Part shown: in pieces, positions 40,782 to 47,630 of the stretch
Layout: the number at the start of each line of letters is the position of its first letter
Position numbering within the stretch: the stretch's first letter is position 1
From: Erwinia piriflorinigrans CFBP 5888
GTDB taxonomy: Bacteria > Pseudomonadota > Gammaproteobacteria > Enterobacterales > Enterobacteriaceae
NCBI RefSeq assembly: GCF_001050515.1
Contig: NZ_CAHS01000002.1
Span: 1 to 64,000 of the forward strand
Length of the DNA stretch: 64,000 nt
Direction of reading: 5' to 3'
Notes under the pieces: model-generated
What the model was told of the DNA's origin: nothing
Databases searched by the model: none
The model's input: the letters and a program-made list of their open reading frames with translations, nothing else
Made by a program: the position numbers and the translations under genes

Positions 40782-43559
40782 TTATTCCTCTGGCTGGCTC
40801 TCCTCGTCCGGTAAATAGTTGAGCACGTAAACCCGGTACTGCCGCCCGTCGATGCGCGGTGACTTCCTCTGATAACCTCTGTCACTGCTGGGCGGGGTGA
40901 GCATCCCGGCGCTTTTCAGCACTTCCGCAAACTGTTTGGCGTTAAAGCCTCTCGCTATCTCCCCCTCAAAGGCGGCGGGGAAGGTATAGAAGGTTATCGG
41001 GTCGTGCTCATGCCCGCCTTTTGTCCGGTAGCCTGCAAGGTCGCGGATTGGCAGCGCTGCCGGGTCATACGGGAACGGGGCGTAACGGCTCAGGCCGTGG
41101 GCGTTAAGAAATGCCTCAGCCTGGGCGATTATCTGCTGGTGCTCCTTGTTCCCGGTGCCGAATTCTCTTACCCATGCGTTATAGCTGTGCTGTACCGCAT
41201 CCCGGCACGTTTGCGCATCCCATCCGGTGACCACGCCGCCCAGTATCAGCGCGGCTTCCAGAATGGCGAACCGTGCGGCTACCCGGTGTACTTGCTCCCC
41301 GTAGTCAGCCGGGATAAGCGAGCGCCAGCGGCTTTCGGCCTCCCTCACGGCGTCAACGGCCTGCTGCTGGTGGTCTGCCAGCCATTTAACCCACGCCCGG
41401 CCTGCCGCGCCGTGGTGGCGCATAAAGGCATCTTTCAGCGCGTCAGCGTGCTGTTTGCCGCTCTGGTGCTCGTGGAACTCTGCCGCCTTGCTTAGGGGGA
41501 TATTCAGCAGGCGCACCAGCTGCCCGGCCTTTATCTTCTGTCCGGTGCTGGCGATAAAGGTTTCCAAGTCCATTTCCCCGGTGCTGATTGCCACGGTGCG
41601 CCAGCGCTTTAAATCCCGGTTGCCGCCTTCCTTCGCTCCCTGCAATTTCCCCACGCCGTTAAAAAGCGCATAGGCAGACTGCGCCACGCTGCGCGGATCG
41701 GCCCCCTGTCCGACTTCATCCAGCGGCATCAGCGCGTCATTGTGGGCGGCGGCCTCGTTTGCCAGCCCCAGCGCCGTGCCGTACCACGTCAGGCGCAGCA
41801 GGTCAGGATTACCGTACAGGCTGGCGGCGGCGTTTGCCGTGGTGGTCTTGCCCGCGCTCGACTGCTCGTAAAAGTGAAGGCCGAACCCGTCAGCGCCCGC
41901 CAGTCCGATTAGCGGGGCCGCCAGCGCCGCGCCGATCCCCGCCATCATTGACCAGTTGCCGCCCGCCAGCCTTGCCACGCTGTCCCGCCATTCTGCCGCC
42001 GTTCCCTTGCAGGTGTAGCCCGCTGCGGCTGAACTCCTGCCGTTAAACAGTACGGGCATATCGGGGGAACCGATAATCTCACCGTCCGGCATAATGTACG
42101 CGCCGCACTGCCAGCCCGTAGCCTGCGCCACGCGCCACAGCTCACGGGAACCGCTGCGCTGTAGCCAGTCGGCAAGGGTGGCCCTCATTGCGGGCTTGGT
42201 GGTGATGTTCACCCCTCCGGCCTTCAGGACGCGCCAGCCTTCGCGCTCTCCGATATCGGCAAGGGGGATGGCCTGCGTGGTGCTGGTGTTGGCTCCCGCC
42301 GGGAACCATTTGATGATTAAAAACTGGTCTTTGTCGTCGCGTCCGATCCCGATAACCTCCAGCGGGGAACACAGCCACGATTCATTGTTGATTATCTCGC
42401 CGCTCTCCTTGTCCACCTTCGGGGTTATCCAGAAAACGCCGTCACTGCGGCTTTCAGTGCGCGGTTTGAGCGGGTCGCCTCCCCGTGCCGTGTTATTGCC
42501 GTCCTCTGCGCCGCTCTGCTCGTCCGTCATGCTTTCCCCCTGCGGCTGGTACAGCGAATCGTTAAAAGCGGCTGTAGCGGCCTCCAGCCCGTTTTGCTGG
42601 TGGTAGTCGTTCCAGTCTGCCTTATGGTCTGTCGGGGGGATTGATACCCATCCCGCCACGGACAGGGCGGCTTTCTCCGCTGCTTCTTTCCCGGTGTTGG
42701 AGACTCCAGTTTCGGAGCCTCCTTGCTGGTGGTCGTTATCGGCGGCAATTATGATTTTCGCCTGCGGGTGCTGCTGGCGCATTGCCTCCGCTACGGGCAG
42801 CAGGTTGCCCGCGTCAACTGCCGCCACCGCCAGCGCGTCAGGGCGTATCAGGTGCGCCGTTAATGCGGTTGCCAGCCCTTCGGCAATCACTATGCTCTGC
42901 GGTGCTTCTGGTGCGTTGACGGCGTGATATGCGCCACGCTTTGCCGAACCCGCCACCAGCTTTTTTGCGCCAGCGGCGGTAATGGTCTGCGCGGCGGTGA
43001 CCGTGCCGGACAGGTTCGCCAGCGCCAGTAACAGCCGCCCGTCAGAAAGCATCGGGAAGGTGAAGCCATTCAGCCCTTTTGTTATCAGGTATTCGCTTTC
43101 GCCCGGCTGCGCCTGCTCTGCCAGCGTCTGATAGTGACGGGCAAAGTTTGCCCGCCGTGCCGCCTCGTCTGCTGCGGCCTGCCGCTGGCGCTCCTGCTCC
43201 CGCTGCTGGCGTTCTGTTGCCGCCTGCGCCCGCCTCTGGCTGGCTGCTTCTCGGTCGGTTTCTGCCGCCCGGTAATCAATACCCAGCGCATCAGCCACCA
43301 GCCGCGCCGCTTCGGTGGTGTCGCAGTCGTTTACCTTTGCCACAAGGTCAAGCCCGTCACCCGCACCGCACTGATTGCAGATATGGGAACCGCGCCCGCC
43401 ATCGTCAAAGCGAAAGCGATCCGTACCGCCGCACGCCGGGCACCCGGAATGCTGCCGGGGTGAGAGGGGAACGGTGATACCCGTCATAGCCAGTACGCCG
43501 GGCCAGCGTCCTGCGGCGGCGGCGGTCACTTCGCGGATTAAGTCAATATTTCGCATCAT
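40782..43559 (-). CDS. P4 alpha-type primase-helicase (replication protein)
   Basis: 925 aa (P4 alpha is 777). Domains in order: primase zinc-binding domain with C40, C43, C61 and C64 (HSGCPACGGTDRFRF, CNQCGAGDG); Toprim domain with IVIAEGLATAL and DNDH (about 220-280); a linker (about 345-370); and a DUF927-type helicase with Walker A SSAGKTTTA, K571. It would prime, unwind and probably recognise the element's own origin, as P4 alpha does. It is the last gene of the long minus-strand operon, seven bases after the 203-aa gene. Confidence 0.92.
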   Translation of the reverse strand: MMRNIDLIREVTAAAAGRWPGVLAMTGITVPLSPRQHSGCPACGGTDRFRFDDGGRGSHICNQCGAGDGLDLVAKVNDCDTTEAARLVADALGIDYRAAETDREAASQRRAQAATERQQREQERQRQAAADEAARRANFARHYQTLAEQAQPGESEYLITKGLNGFTFPMLSDGRLLLALANLSGTVTAAQTITAAGAKKLVAGSAKRGAYHAVNAPEAPQSIVIAEGLATALTAHLIRPDALAVAAVDAGNLLPVAEAMRQQHPQAKIIIAADNDHQQGGSETGVSNTGKEAAEKAALSVAGWVSIPPTDHKADWNDYHQQNGLEAATAAFNDSLYQPQGESMTDEQSGAEDGNNTARGGDPLKPRTESRSDGVFWITPKVDKESGEIINNESWLCSPLEVIGIGRDDKDQFLIIKWFPAGANTSTTQAIPLADIGEREGWRVLKAGGVNITTKPAMRATLADWLQRSGSRELWRVAQATGWQCGAYIMPDGEIIGSPDMPVLFNGRSSAAAGYTCKGTAAEWRDSVARLAGGNWSMMAGIGAALAAPLIGLAGADGFGLHFYEQSSAGKTTTANAAASLYGNPDLLRLTWYGTALGLANEAAAHNDALMPLDEVGQGADPRSVAQSAYALFNGVGKLQGAKEGGNRDLKRWRTVAISTGEMDLETFIASTGQKIKAGQLVRLLNIPLSKAAEFHEHQSGKQHADALKDAFMRHHGAAGRAWVKWLADHQQQAVDAVREAESRWRSLIPADYGEQVHRVAARFAILEAALILGGVVTGWDAQTCRDAVQHSYNAWVREFGTGNKEHQQIIAQAEAFLNAHGLSRYAPFPYDPAALPIRDLAGYRTKGGHEHDPITFYTFPAAFEGEIARGFNAKQFAEVLKSAGMLTPPSSDRGYQRKSPRIDGRQYRVYVLNYLPDEESQPEE

Positions 43560-43565
43560 TCCCCC

Positions 43566-44177
43566 TCAGTGCGCTACGGGTTCTGGTGGTAAGCCTTCAT
43601 CCCGCAACATGCGGATAAAGCCATCATGCAAATCAGCCAGCAGCTCCCGGCCCATATCGGACAGCCCGCCGCCCTCAAGCATGGCCTGATACATCAGCAC
43701 GGCATTTCGCGTGCCCTGTTCCCTGCCGTAGCGCTCTATCAATGCGCTCTCAATGTTGTTTGCCATAGCGAAACGCTCTGGGGAGGGGTAGACCGCCATA
43801 CAGCCGTATTGCCCGCAGTAGATAACGCCGCCGTCCGTGCCTCCCCGTTCGTGTTCCACCTCCACCGCGCCATTTTTCCGCAGCTGCTCGTTGATGAAGG
43901 TCAGCGCCACACAGTGCCGCCAGACAATAAGCTCCTGCTCTGCCGTGGGCGTGTGGTAGCCCAGCTCCGCGCCGTCACCCATTGCGCGGAGTATGTCCGG
44001 CATATCGCGCACGCCGTCAAAATCTCCGGCCTCCAGCTTGCGCAGCATATCGGGGTAGTCGATAAGCGCCATATGCTCATACTGTCCGGCTTCGTTGCGC
44101 CGGGTGATACTGACCCCGTGCCGGGTGGCTTCAGTGCGGTAAACGCCCGTTGCGGTCAGTGATGCGGCTTTGTTCAT
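43566..44177 (-). CDS. Hypothetical element protein
   Basis: 203 aa, no recognised family. Acidic overall, with GTDGGVIYCGQYGCMAVY in the middle and a helical C-terminal half. It overlaps the preceding small gene by ATGA and is followed seven bases later by the primase, so it is translated with it. A role in replication or its control is guessed from position only. Confidence 0.7.
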   Translation of the reverse strand: MNKAASLTATGVYRTEATRHGVSITRRNEAGQYEHMALIDYPDMLRKLEAGDFDGVRDMPDILRAMGDGAELGYHTPTAEQELIVWRHCVALTFINEQLRKNGAVEVEHERGGTDGGVIYCGQYGCMAVYPSPERFAMANNIESALIERYGREQGTRNAVLMYQAMLEGGGLSDMGRELLADLHDGFIRMLRDEGLPPEPVAH

Positions 44178-44389
44178 GCTTTGCCCTCCCGCATATCACG
44201 CGCTATGTAATCGCAAATCTCATATTCTGCGGCTTTCACTGCTTCCGGCACGCCGTCAAGCAGGGTCATGAGTGCGCCAATCAGGGACCAGGTGGTTTTG
44301 TCGCCAGTATCGACCTCCATCCACACGGAAAGCAGCGCCTGCGCCTGCTCTACCCGGCATTGAGCATCGCCTATCGGGATGGTTTTCAT
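44174..44389 (-). CDS. Small element protein, paralogue of the 61-aa gene
   Basis: 71 aa. The core QCRVEQAQALLSVWMEV, then LMTLLDGVPEAV, closely matches the product of 44580-44765 (MCRIQQAQTVLSFWLQM, LTILDGLPDAV). Predicted all-helical, acidic. It overlaps its neighbours on both sides by ATGA. No known function. Confidence 0.68.
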   Translation of the reverse strand: MKTIPIGDAQCRVEQAQALLSVWMEVDTGDKTTWSLIGALMTLLDGVPEAVKAAEYEICDYIARDMREGKA

Positions 44390-44583
44390 CGGCTGGCCTC
44401 CCTCTGTGCCAGTTCTTCAATAAGCCACGCGGTAACGCTCCCCGTTAAACGGCTCAGCAGGCTGACAATTGCTATTATTTCGCAGTCCTGCATCTGGTGC
44501 GGGTGGCTCTCAATGAGGCGGGCGATGATCTCTGACTGATGCGCCATTTCTGCGGCCTGTTCTAACGTGATTTCATGGCTCAT
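44386..44583 (-). CDS. Small element protein
   Basis: 65 aa, helical (LEQAAEMAHQSEIIARLIES, IIAIVSLLSRLTGSVTAWLIEEL). It starts MSHEITL, exactly as the preceding 61-aa protein, so part of the gene was duplicated, though the rest differs. ATGA overlaps on both sides. Confidence 0.65.
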   Translation of the reverse strand: MSHEITLEQAAEMAHQSEIIARLIESHPHQMQDCEIIAIVSLLSRLTGSVTAWLIEELAQREASR

Positions 44584-44765
44584 TCGACAGCCTCCATTGC
44601 TACCGCTACCGCATCAGGCAGCCCGTCAAGAATGGTTAACACTGCCTCCACCATGTCAGGCACTTTCCCATCGTCAGTGGTGAGCATTTGAAGCCAAAAA
44701 GAAAGCACCGTTTGCGCTTGCTGTATGCGGCACATAACATCAGAAAGCGTGATTTCATGACTCAT
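44580..44765 (-). CDS. Small element protein, paralogue of the 71-aa gene
   Basis: 61 aa from ATG 44765 (MSHEITLSDVMCRIQQAQ). The start is set by the ATGA overlap with the upstream 58-aa gene; a longer in-frame start at 44858 would overlap that gene throughout. Similar to the 71-aa product two genes downstream. Function unknown. Confidence 0.65.
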   Translation of the reverse strand: MSHEITLSDVMCRIQQAQTVLSFWLQMLTTDDGKVPDMVEAVLTILDGLPDAVAVAMEAVE

Positions 44766-44938
44766 TGGTTGGCCTCCAGTACACGGGTTGCCAAATCCTG
44801 GACAATGCCGATCATTTCGGCTTGAGCGCTCCTTTCGGTTTTGTTCTCTGTCAGACAAAGTGCGGCCTCTGTCAGGATTCTGATTTTTTCCAGTGCGTCT
44901 ATCGCGTCATTTTTGATGTGGGTATTAGTGCGTGTCAT
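44762..44938 (-). CDS. Small element protein
   Basis: 58 aa (MTRTNTHIKNDAIDALEKIR ... VLEANQ), helical and acidic. Its start overlaps the stop of the 81-aa gene and its stop overlaps the start of the 61-aa gene, both by ATGA. The reading frame and the perfect overlaps are the main evidence that it is real. Confidence 0.6.
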   Translation of the reverse strand: MTRTNTHIKNDAIDALEKIRILTEAALCLTENKTERSAQAEMIGIVQDLATRVLEANQ

Positions 44939-45180
44939 TGGGGCCTCTCCGGTCGGTTAAGGCGCATTAGTGTACGTTCTGCGGCGCTGTAAAGTTCGTG
45001 GATAAGCGTCCAGAACCGCGCCCCGGCTTTGGGGTTGGCCTCACGTAACCGTGCGTCAAGATGGCAATCAAACAGCGCCCTTAGCTCTGCGGCATAGCGG
45101 GCGGTCATGGCGGCATCGTGGCGCACATTCTCCAGCCTTTCAGCCGGGGATGGCGCAGTAATGGCGGGTGCGTTACGCAT
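44935..45180 (-). CDS. Small element protein
   Basis: 81 aa, with a long amphipathic helix (AERLENVRHDAAMTARYAAEL) and an Arg-rich end. It overlaps the Icd-like stop by eight bases and the next start by four, placing it in the coupled chain. Family not recognised. Confidence 0.65.
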   Translation of the reverse strand: MRNAPAITAPSPAERLENVRHDAAMTARYAAELRALFDCHLDARLREANPKAGARFWTLIHELYSAAERTLMRLNRPERPQ

Positions 45181-46120
45181 GGCTCACCCCCATAGCGGCG
45201 ATGTTCAGCCGTCCGGCAAAAAAGCAGACGTTATCTTTTGCCAGGGTGCGGCGGGCTTCGCGCTCGTTTTCGGCGGCGATATGGTGGATGACGGGTGACA
45301 ATGCCGGGTTATCACGGCGAACGGCGGCGATAATCCAGACAAAATGGCGGTGCTGGTGGCCTGAATTCAGGCCGAACATCTCCCGCCCTTGCGGGTGTGT
45401 GGTAATATCCATTACAGCTTCCTCGATAATTAGTCTATCGGCGGTTGTGAGATGCCCTGTTAGTGTTGGCGCACTTCGGGGCATTGTTGTTTTTACAGAT
45501 TGATATTGCTTTACCCTGCTGTGGTAGTTACCATCTGTATTGCCATTATAATACTGGTAACTACCAATGCAAGACGAAAAAGAGAAAAAAGCGTTTGATC
45601 GCAAAGGAAGCACCATGAAGCACATACGCTTTGAGGATTCGCTTTTAGAGCAAATAAACGTTGTTGCCGGGCAAGGTAATTTCAGCTCATGGGTTAAAGA
45701 CTCCTGCCGCGAAAGACTGCGGAAAGAAGGCATAGAACCTAAAGCCTGATTATCTCCGGCATCGTGGCAAAGGGTGGCATTCGCAGTGCTGCCCTTTTTT
45801 ATGGACTCCGAAAATTCAATGCTTCCCGTGCGTGTATTTGTCGCAAAATGTCGTAACGTGTCCTTAAATTCGCCTCGCGTACTGGTCACGAAACTCCCTA
45901 ACGTGCCCGAAAATTCCTCCCGCGCATCAGTCAGGCAGAGATTTCCCCCTGTGCGATTGATGGTAGAAAAATATTCCACGGCATCAGGTTTTGTCAGGTT
46001 TTCACTTCCGGTGATCGGGCGTGAGATTACGGATTCTTTCAGGCTCTGAACCATAACATTTACTAACAGGCCAGCCAGTGGGGAGGCTTCTTTCTGGACG
46101 GCGGTTTGAGTCATTCGCAT
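45173..46120 (-). CDS. Icd-like host cell division inhibitor, with a long open N-terminal extension
   Basis: The last ~79 residues (HRHFVWIIAAVRRDNPALSP, VIHHIAAENEREARRTLAKD, then CFFAGRL) match the Icd-like proteins of P1/P4-type elements, which block host division. The frame stays open for 315 aa from ATG 46120, which has AGGTG upstream and overlaps the preceding stop. But the N-terminal 210 residues are low-complexity with an imperfect tandem repeat (EFSGTLGSFVTSTRG, EFKDTLRHFATNTRTG). Internal starts at 45484 (103 aa) and 45412 (79 aa, with GAGGA) lie just after a promoter at 45545-45572. I think the short form is the active protein and the upstream part is mainly RNA-level regulation. 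Confidence 0.65.
   Translation of the reverse strand: MRMTQTAVQKEASPLAGLLVNVMVQSLKESVISRPITGSENLTKPDAVEYFSTINRTGGNLCLTDAREEFSGTLGSFVTSTRGEFKDTLRHFATNTRTGSIEFSESIKKGSTANATLCHDAGDNQALGSMPSFRSLSRQESLTHELKLPCPATTFICSKSESSKRMCFMVLPLRSNAFFSFSSCIGSYQYYNGNTDGNYHSRVKQYQSVKTTMPRSAPTLTGHLTTADRLIIEEAVMDITTHPQGREMFGLNSGHQHRHFVWIIAAVRRDNPALSPVIHHIAAENEREARRTLAKDNVCFFAGRLNIAAMGVSHA
45456..45464 (-). promoter_or_regulatory. Leader segment complementary to an upstream RNA segment
   Basis: The minus transcript reads ACTAACAGG here, within the Icd-like leader. The complement CCTGTTAGT is transcribed from 46062-46070 in the same operon. Pairing of this sort underlies P1 C4 and P4 cI immunity RNAs. Confidence 0.3.
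45521..45572. promoter_or_regulatory. Divergent promoters flanked by paired operators
   Basis: TGGTAGTTACCA (45522-45533) and TGGTAACTACCA (45555-45566) are inverted copies, each nearly palindromic itself. Between them lie overlapping TATAAT boxes for both strands (45547-45552 on +, 45550-45545 on minus); the minus promoter has TTGCAT 16 bp upstream. The + promoter would drive the 44-aa RHH-like gene and the minus promoter the Icd-like gene. Confidence 0.65.
45615..45749 (+). CDS. Small ribbon-helix-helix-like protein, probable repressor
   Basis: 44 aa from ATG 45615 (MKHIRFEDSLLEQINVVAGQ), with AAAGGAAG upstream; an ATG at 45567 would add 16 residues. The MKHIRFEDSLLEQI strand-helix and the NFSSWVKDSCRERL helix fit the RHH fold (CopG/YlcI type). 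It is antisense to the N-terminal extension of the Icd-like frame, divergent from its internal promoter, and ends at a terminator, so repression of the Icd-like gene at the paired operators is likely. Confidence 0.65.
   Translation: MKHIRFEDSLLEQINVVAGQGNFSSWVKDSCRERLRKEGIEPKA
45772..45800 (+). terminator. Terminator of the RHH-like gene
   Basis: GGGTGGCA / TGCTGCCC stem (two G-T wobbles) with a seven-base loop followed by six T, 22 bp after the RHH-like stop codon. Confidence 0.7.
45820..45920. repeat. Imperfect tandem repeat inside the Icd-like leader
   Basis: Read on the minus strand, units beginning GAATTTTCGGGCACGTTA, GAATTTAAGGACACGTTA and GAATTTTCGGA follow each other at about 45-51 bp. 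They give repeated peptides in the open frame, but repeat at the DNA level suggests structure or antisense function in the RNA. Confidence 0.5.
46062..46110 (-). ncRNA. Candidate C4/cI-like antisense immunity RNA
   Basis: The minus transcript here reads CACTGGCTGGCCTGTTAGT and continues AAATGTTATGG. It contains nine bases complementary to the Icd-like leader, 600 nt downstream in the same transcript. In P1 the C4 RNA lies upstream of icd and blocks it this way. Boundaries, processing and the second pairing box were not found, so this is a hypothesis. Confidence 0.3.
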
Positions 46121-46284
46121 GGCGTCACCTCGATAAACTCCGCTTTAAACTTCTCTAGCGGCTGCTGGCACGGGTGCGGGTAGCCGGGGCGCATAAAAAC
46201 CACGTTCCCGCCGCTCATGCCGCGCAGTGTGACGGTGCGCCCGTGTGAGTCCTTAAACTGGCGCTGTTGGGTGCGGGTGGTCAT
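46111..46284 (-). CDS. DUF4222-like small protein
   Basis: 57 aa: MTTRTQQRQFKDSHGRTVTL then RGMSGGNVVFMRPGYPHPC. The pattern FKDSHGRTVTLRGMSGGNVVFMRPGYPHPC followed by a short helix fits the DUF4222 proteins of lambdoid prophages. Its ATG overlaps the BRO stop by one base (TAATG) and its end overlaps the Icd-like 46120 start. Function unknown. Confidence 0.6.
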   Translation of the reverse strand: MTTRTQQRQFKDSHGRTVTLRGMSGGNVVFMRPGYPHPCQQPLEKFKAEFIEVTPCE

Positions 46285-46871
46285 TAGTGAACCCCCAGTA
46301 AATCAGGCTGGTATTTAAGCCATAGCGCCTTTTCTTCTGCGGCTAAGTTCGCTTTCTCTGTCTTGCAGGATTGCAGGGCTTTACCGCGCTTACTGGCCTT
46401 TGTTGTGTAGGTTGCTTTGCGCTTGCTGTGATCGTTAAGAAAAGCGAACGGTACGCCGTATGCGCCCGTTTTACGGATAGACGGGATCACCTCGCGGAAT
46501 ATCCAATTACTGAAACGGTGTGCAAATGTGCCGGGGGTGCTGGCCTTCCGGCTGCGGGTTATCAGTTTATAAAAACCAGATTCGCGTACCGTACGCATTA
46601 CCTGATTACCTCCGGGGGTAGGTGTTAAACACTCCCCCTTTTCGTCACCATCAAGGCGGCGTAATGCGACTAAGTGATCCGCCATTTCCAGCGCAGCGCA
46701 AATATCTTTAACCATAAACCACGGTTCGCCGTTGATATTCACTATCCGCACCTGTACGCCGTCAAAACGGATAACGGTAATATCCTGCGCGGTAGCCCTG
46801 AATATATCCATGCCCTGATTTTTGGCGTGGGGATGCCCGTCACGGCAATTAGCCATATTTTGAAATGTCAT
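46284..46871 (-). CDS. BRO-N domain antirepressor-like protein
   Basis: 195 aa. A BRO-N domain spans about 28-130 (VRIVNINGEPWFMVKDICAALEMADHLVALRRLD, then GFYKLITRSRKASTPGTFAHRFSNWIFREVIPSI), followed by a basic tail (KRKATYTTKASKRGKAL). BRO-N proteins in phages bind DNA or repressors as antirepressors. In a satellite it may sense or counter a helper-phage repressor. GGAG lies nine bases upstream of the ATG. Confidence 0.82.
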   Translation of the reverse strand: MTFQNMANCRDGHPHAKNQGMDIFRATAQDITVIRFDGVQVRIVNINGEPWFMVKDICAALEMADHLVALRRLDGDEKGECLTPTPGGNQVMRTVRESGFYKLITRSRKASTPGTFAHRFSNWIFREVIPSIRKTGAYGVPFAFLNDHSKRKATYTTKASKRGKALQSCKTEKANLAAEEKALWLKYQPDLLGVH

Positions 46872-46886
46872 GTTTTTTAGCTCCGA

Positions 46887-47303
46887 TTAAGCGGCGGTGA
46901 ATGCGTCCGGGTATAAGGTCAGAATGTCGTTAATTTCCTGCTGTGATAGCCTACGATAGCCACCAGCGGCGGCATTGTGGTTTACCAGTTGAATAACGCG
47001 CATGACGTCAGCGCGGCATGTGAAGCGATAACGGAAATGTGATCCGATGCCGTCAGGGTTTTTCTCGTCGATACGCTCAAGGTGAATATCAAGGCTGCGT
47101 TCTAATTCGCTGGCATAATTTCTGCCAGACGATAAGCGGCAATAGCGGAGTATTTCATTTTCGGTAAATCCGTTAACCCCGGTGCGCATCATATATATGC
47201 GGGCGCGGTGCTTTTTCGGTGCTGGCTTGATGGTGGCGGTAGGGGTATTATCGTTGGCGCTAACCTGTTCGATGATGCCCGCCACGCTGCGGGTATTCTG
47301 CAT
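46887..47303 (-). CDS. Hypothetical element protein
   Basis: 138 aa. Basic N-terminus (KPAPKKHRARIYMMRTG), then a region rich in helix-turn pattern (FTENEILRYCRLSSGRNYASELER) and a beta-rich IGSHFRYRFTCRADVMRVIQL. It may be a winged-helix DNA-binding protein, but I do not recognise it. Its ATG overlaps the alpA stop by one base (TAATG), so it is coupled to AlpA. Confidence 0.65.
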   Translation of the reverse strand: MQNTRSVAGIIEQVSANDNTPTATIKPAPKKHRARIYMMRTGVNGFTENEILRYCRLSSGRNYASELERSLDIHLERIDEKNPDGIGSHFRYRFTCRADVMRVIQLVNHNAAAGGYRRLSQQEINDILTLYPDAFTAA

Positions 47304-47527
47304 TATGCCGCCTCCCGCCGTGCTGCCAGCCAGTTGTTAATCTCTACCGCATCGAAAGCGGTGATCTTCTCTCCCAGCTTTACGGGTGCGGGCATGGCTT
47401 TAGCTTTTACCCAGCGGTCAACGGTGGCAACGTGAACGCCCAGCGCATCCGCTAAAAGATAACGGCGGATGTAGCCTGTTTGTGGCAGTGCTGCTTTGTG
47501 GGCGGTGGTTGTGCTATGTGTGGTCAT
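47303..47527 (-). CDS. alpA: AlpA-family transcriptional regulator
   Basis: 74 aa with a MerR-like helix-turn-helix (YLLADALGVHVATVDRWVKA, then KAMPAPVKLGEKITAFDAVEINNWLAAR). In Gram-negative PICIs and P4-like islands, AlpA is the activator that starts the element's excision-replication programme. Its ribosome site AGGGG (47532-47536) lies inside an 8-bp inverted repeat (47532-47539 with 47563-47570). It heads the long minus-strand operon. Confidence 0.85.
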   Translation of the reverse strand: MTTHSTTTAHKAALPQTGYIRRYLLADALGVHVATVDRWVKAKAMPAPVKLGEKITAFDAVEINNWLAARREAA

Positions 47528-47531
47528 ATGT

Positions 47532-47570
47532 CCCCTAACTTTCTTATACCGCGCTATGCGGCGTTAGGGG
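47532..47570 (-). promoter_or_regulatory. Inverted repeat covering the alpA ribosome-binding site
   Basis: CCCCTAAC (47532-47539) and GTTAGGGG (47563-47570) are perfect inverted copies, with an inner CCGC/GCGG. The downstream arm in the transcript contains the alpA Shine-Dalgarno. It could be a hairpin that limits translation, or an operator. Confidence 0.5.
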
Positions 47571-47630
47571 TATGATTCTTTAAATTAATAGCACTGTCAT
47601 CGCACCGAAAATCAAGTTTTCGTTACGAAC

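Noticed and set aside
45774-46049. 91-aa + strand frame in the Icd-like leader
   Set aside because: No ribosome site or family resemblance, and it begins inside the RHH-gene terminator.
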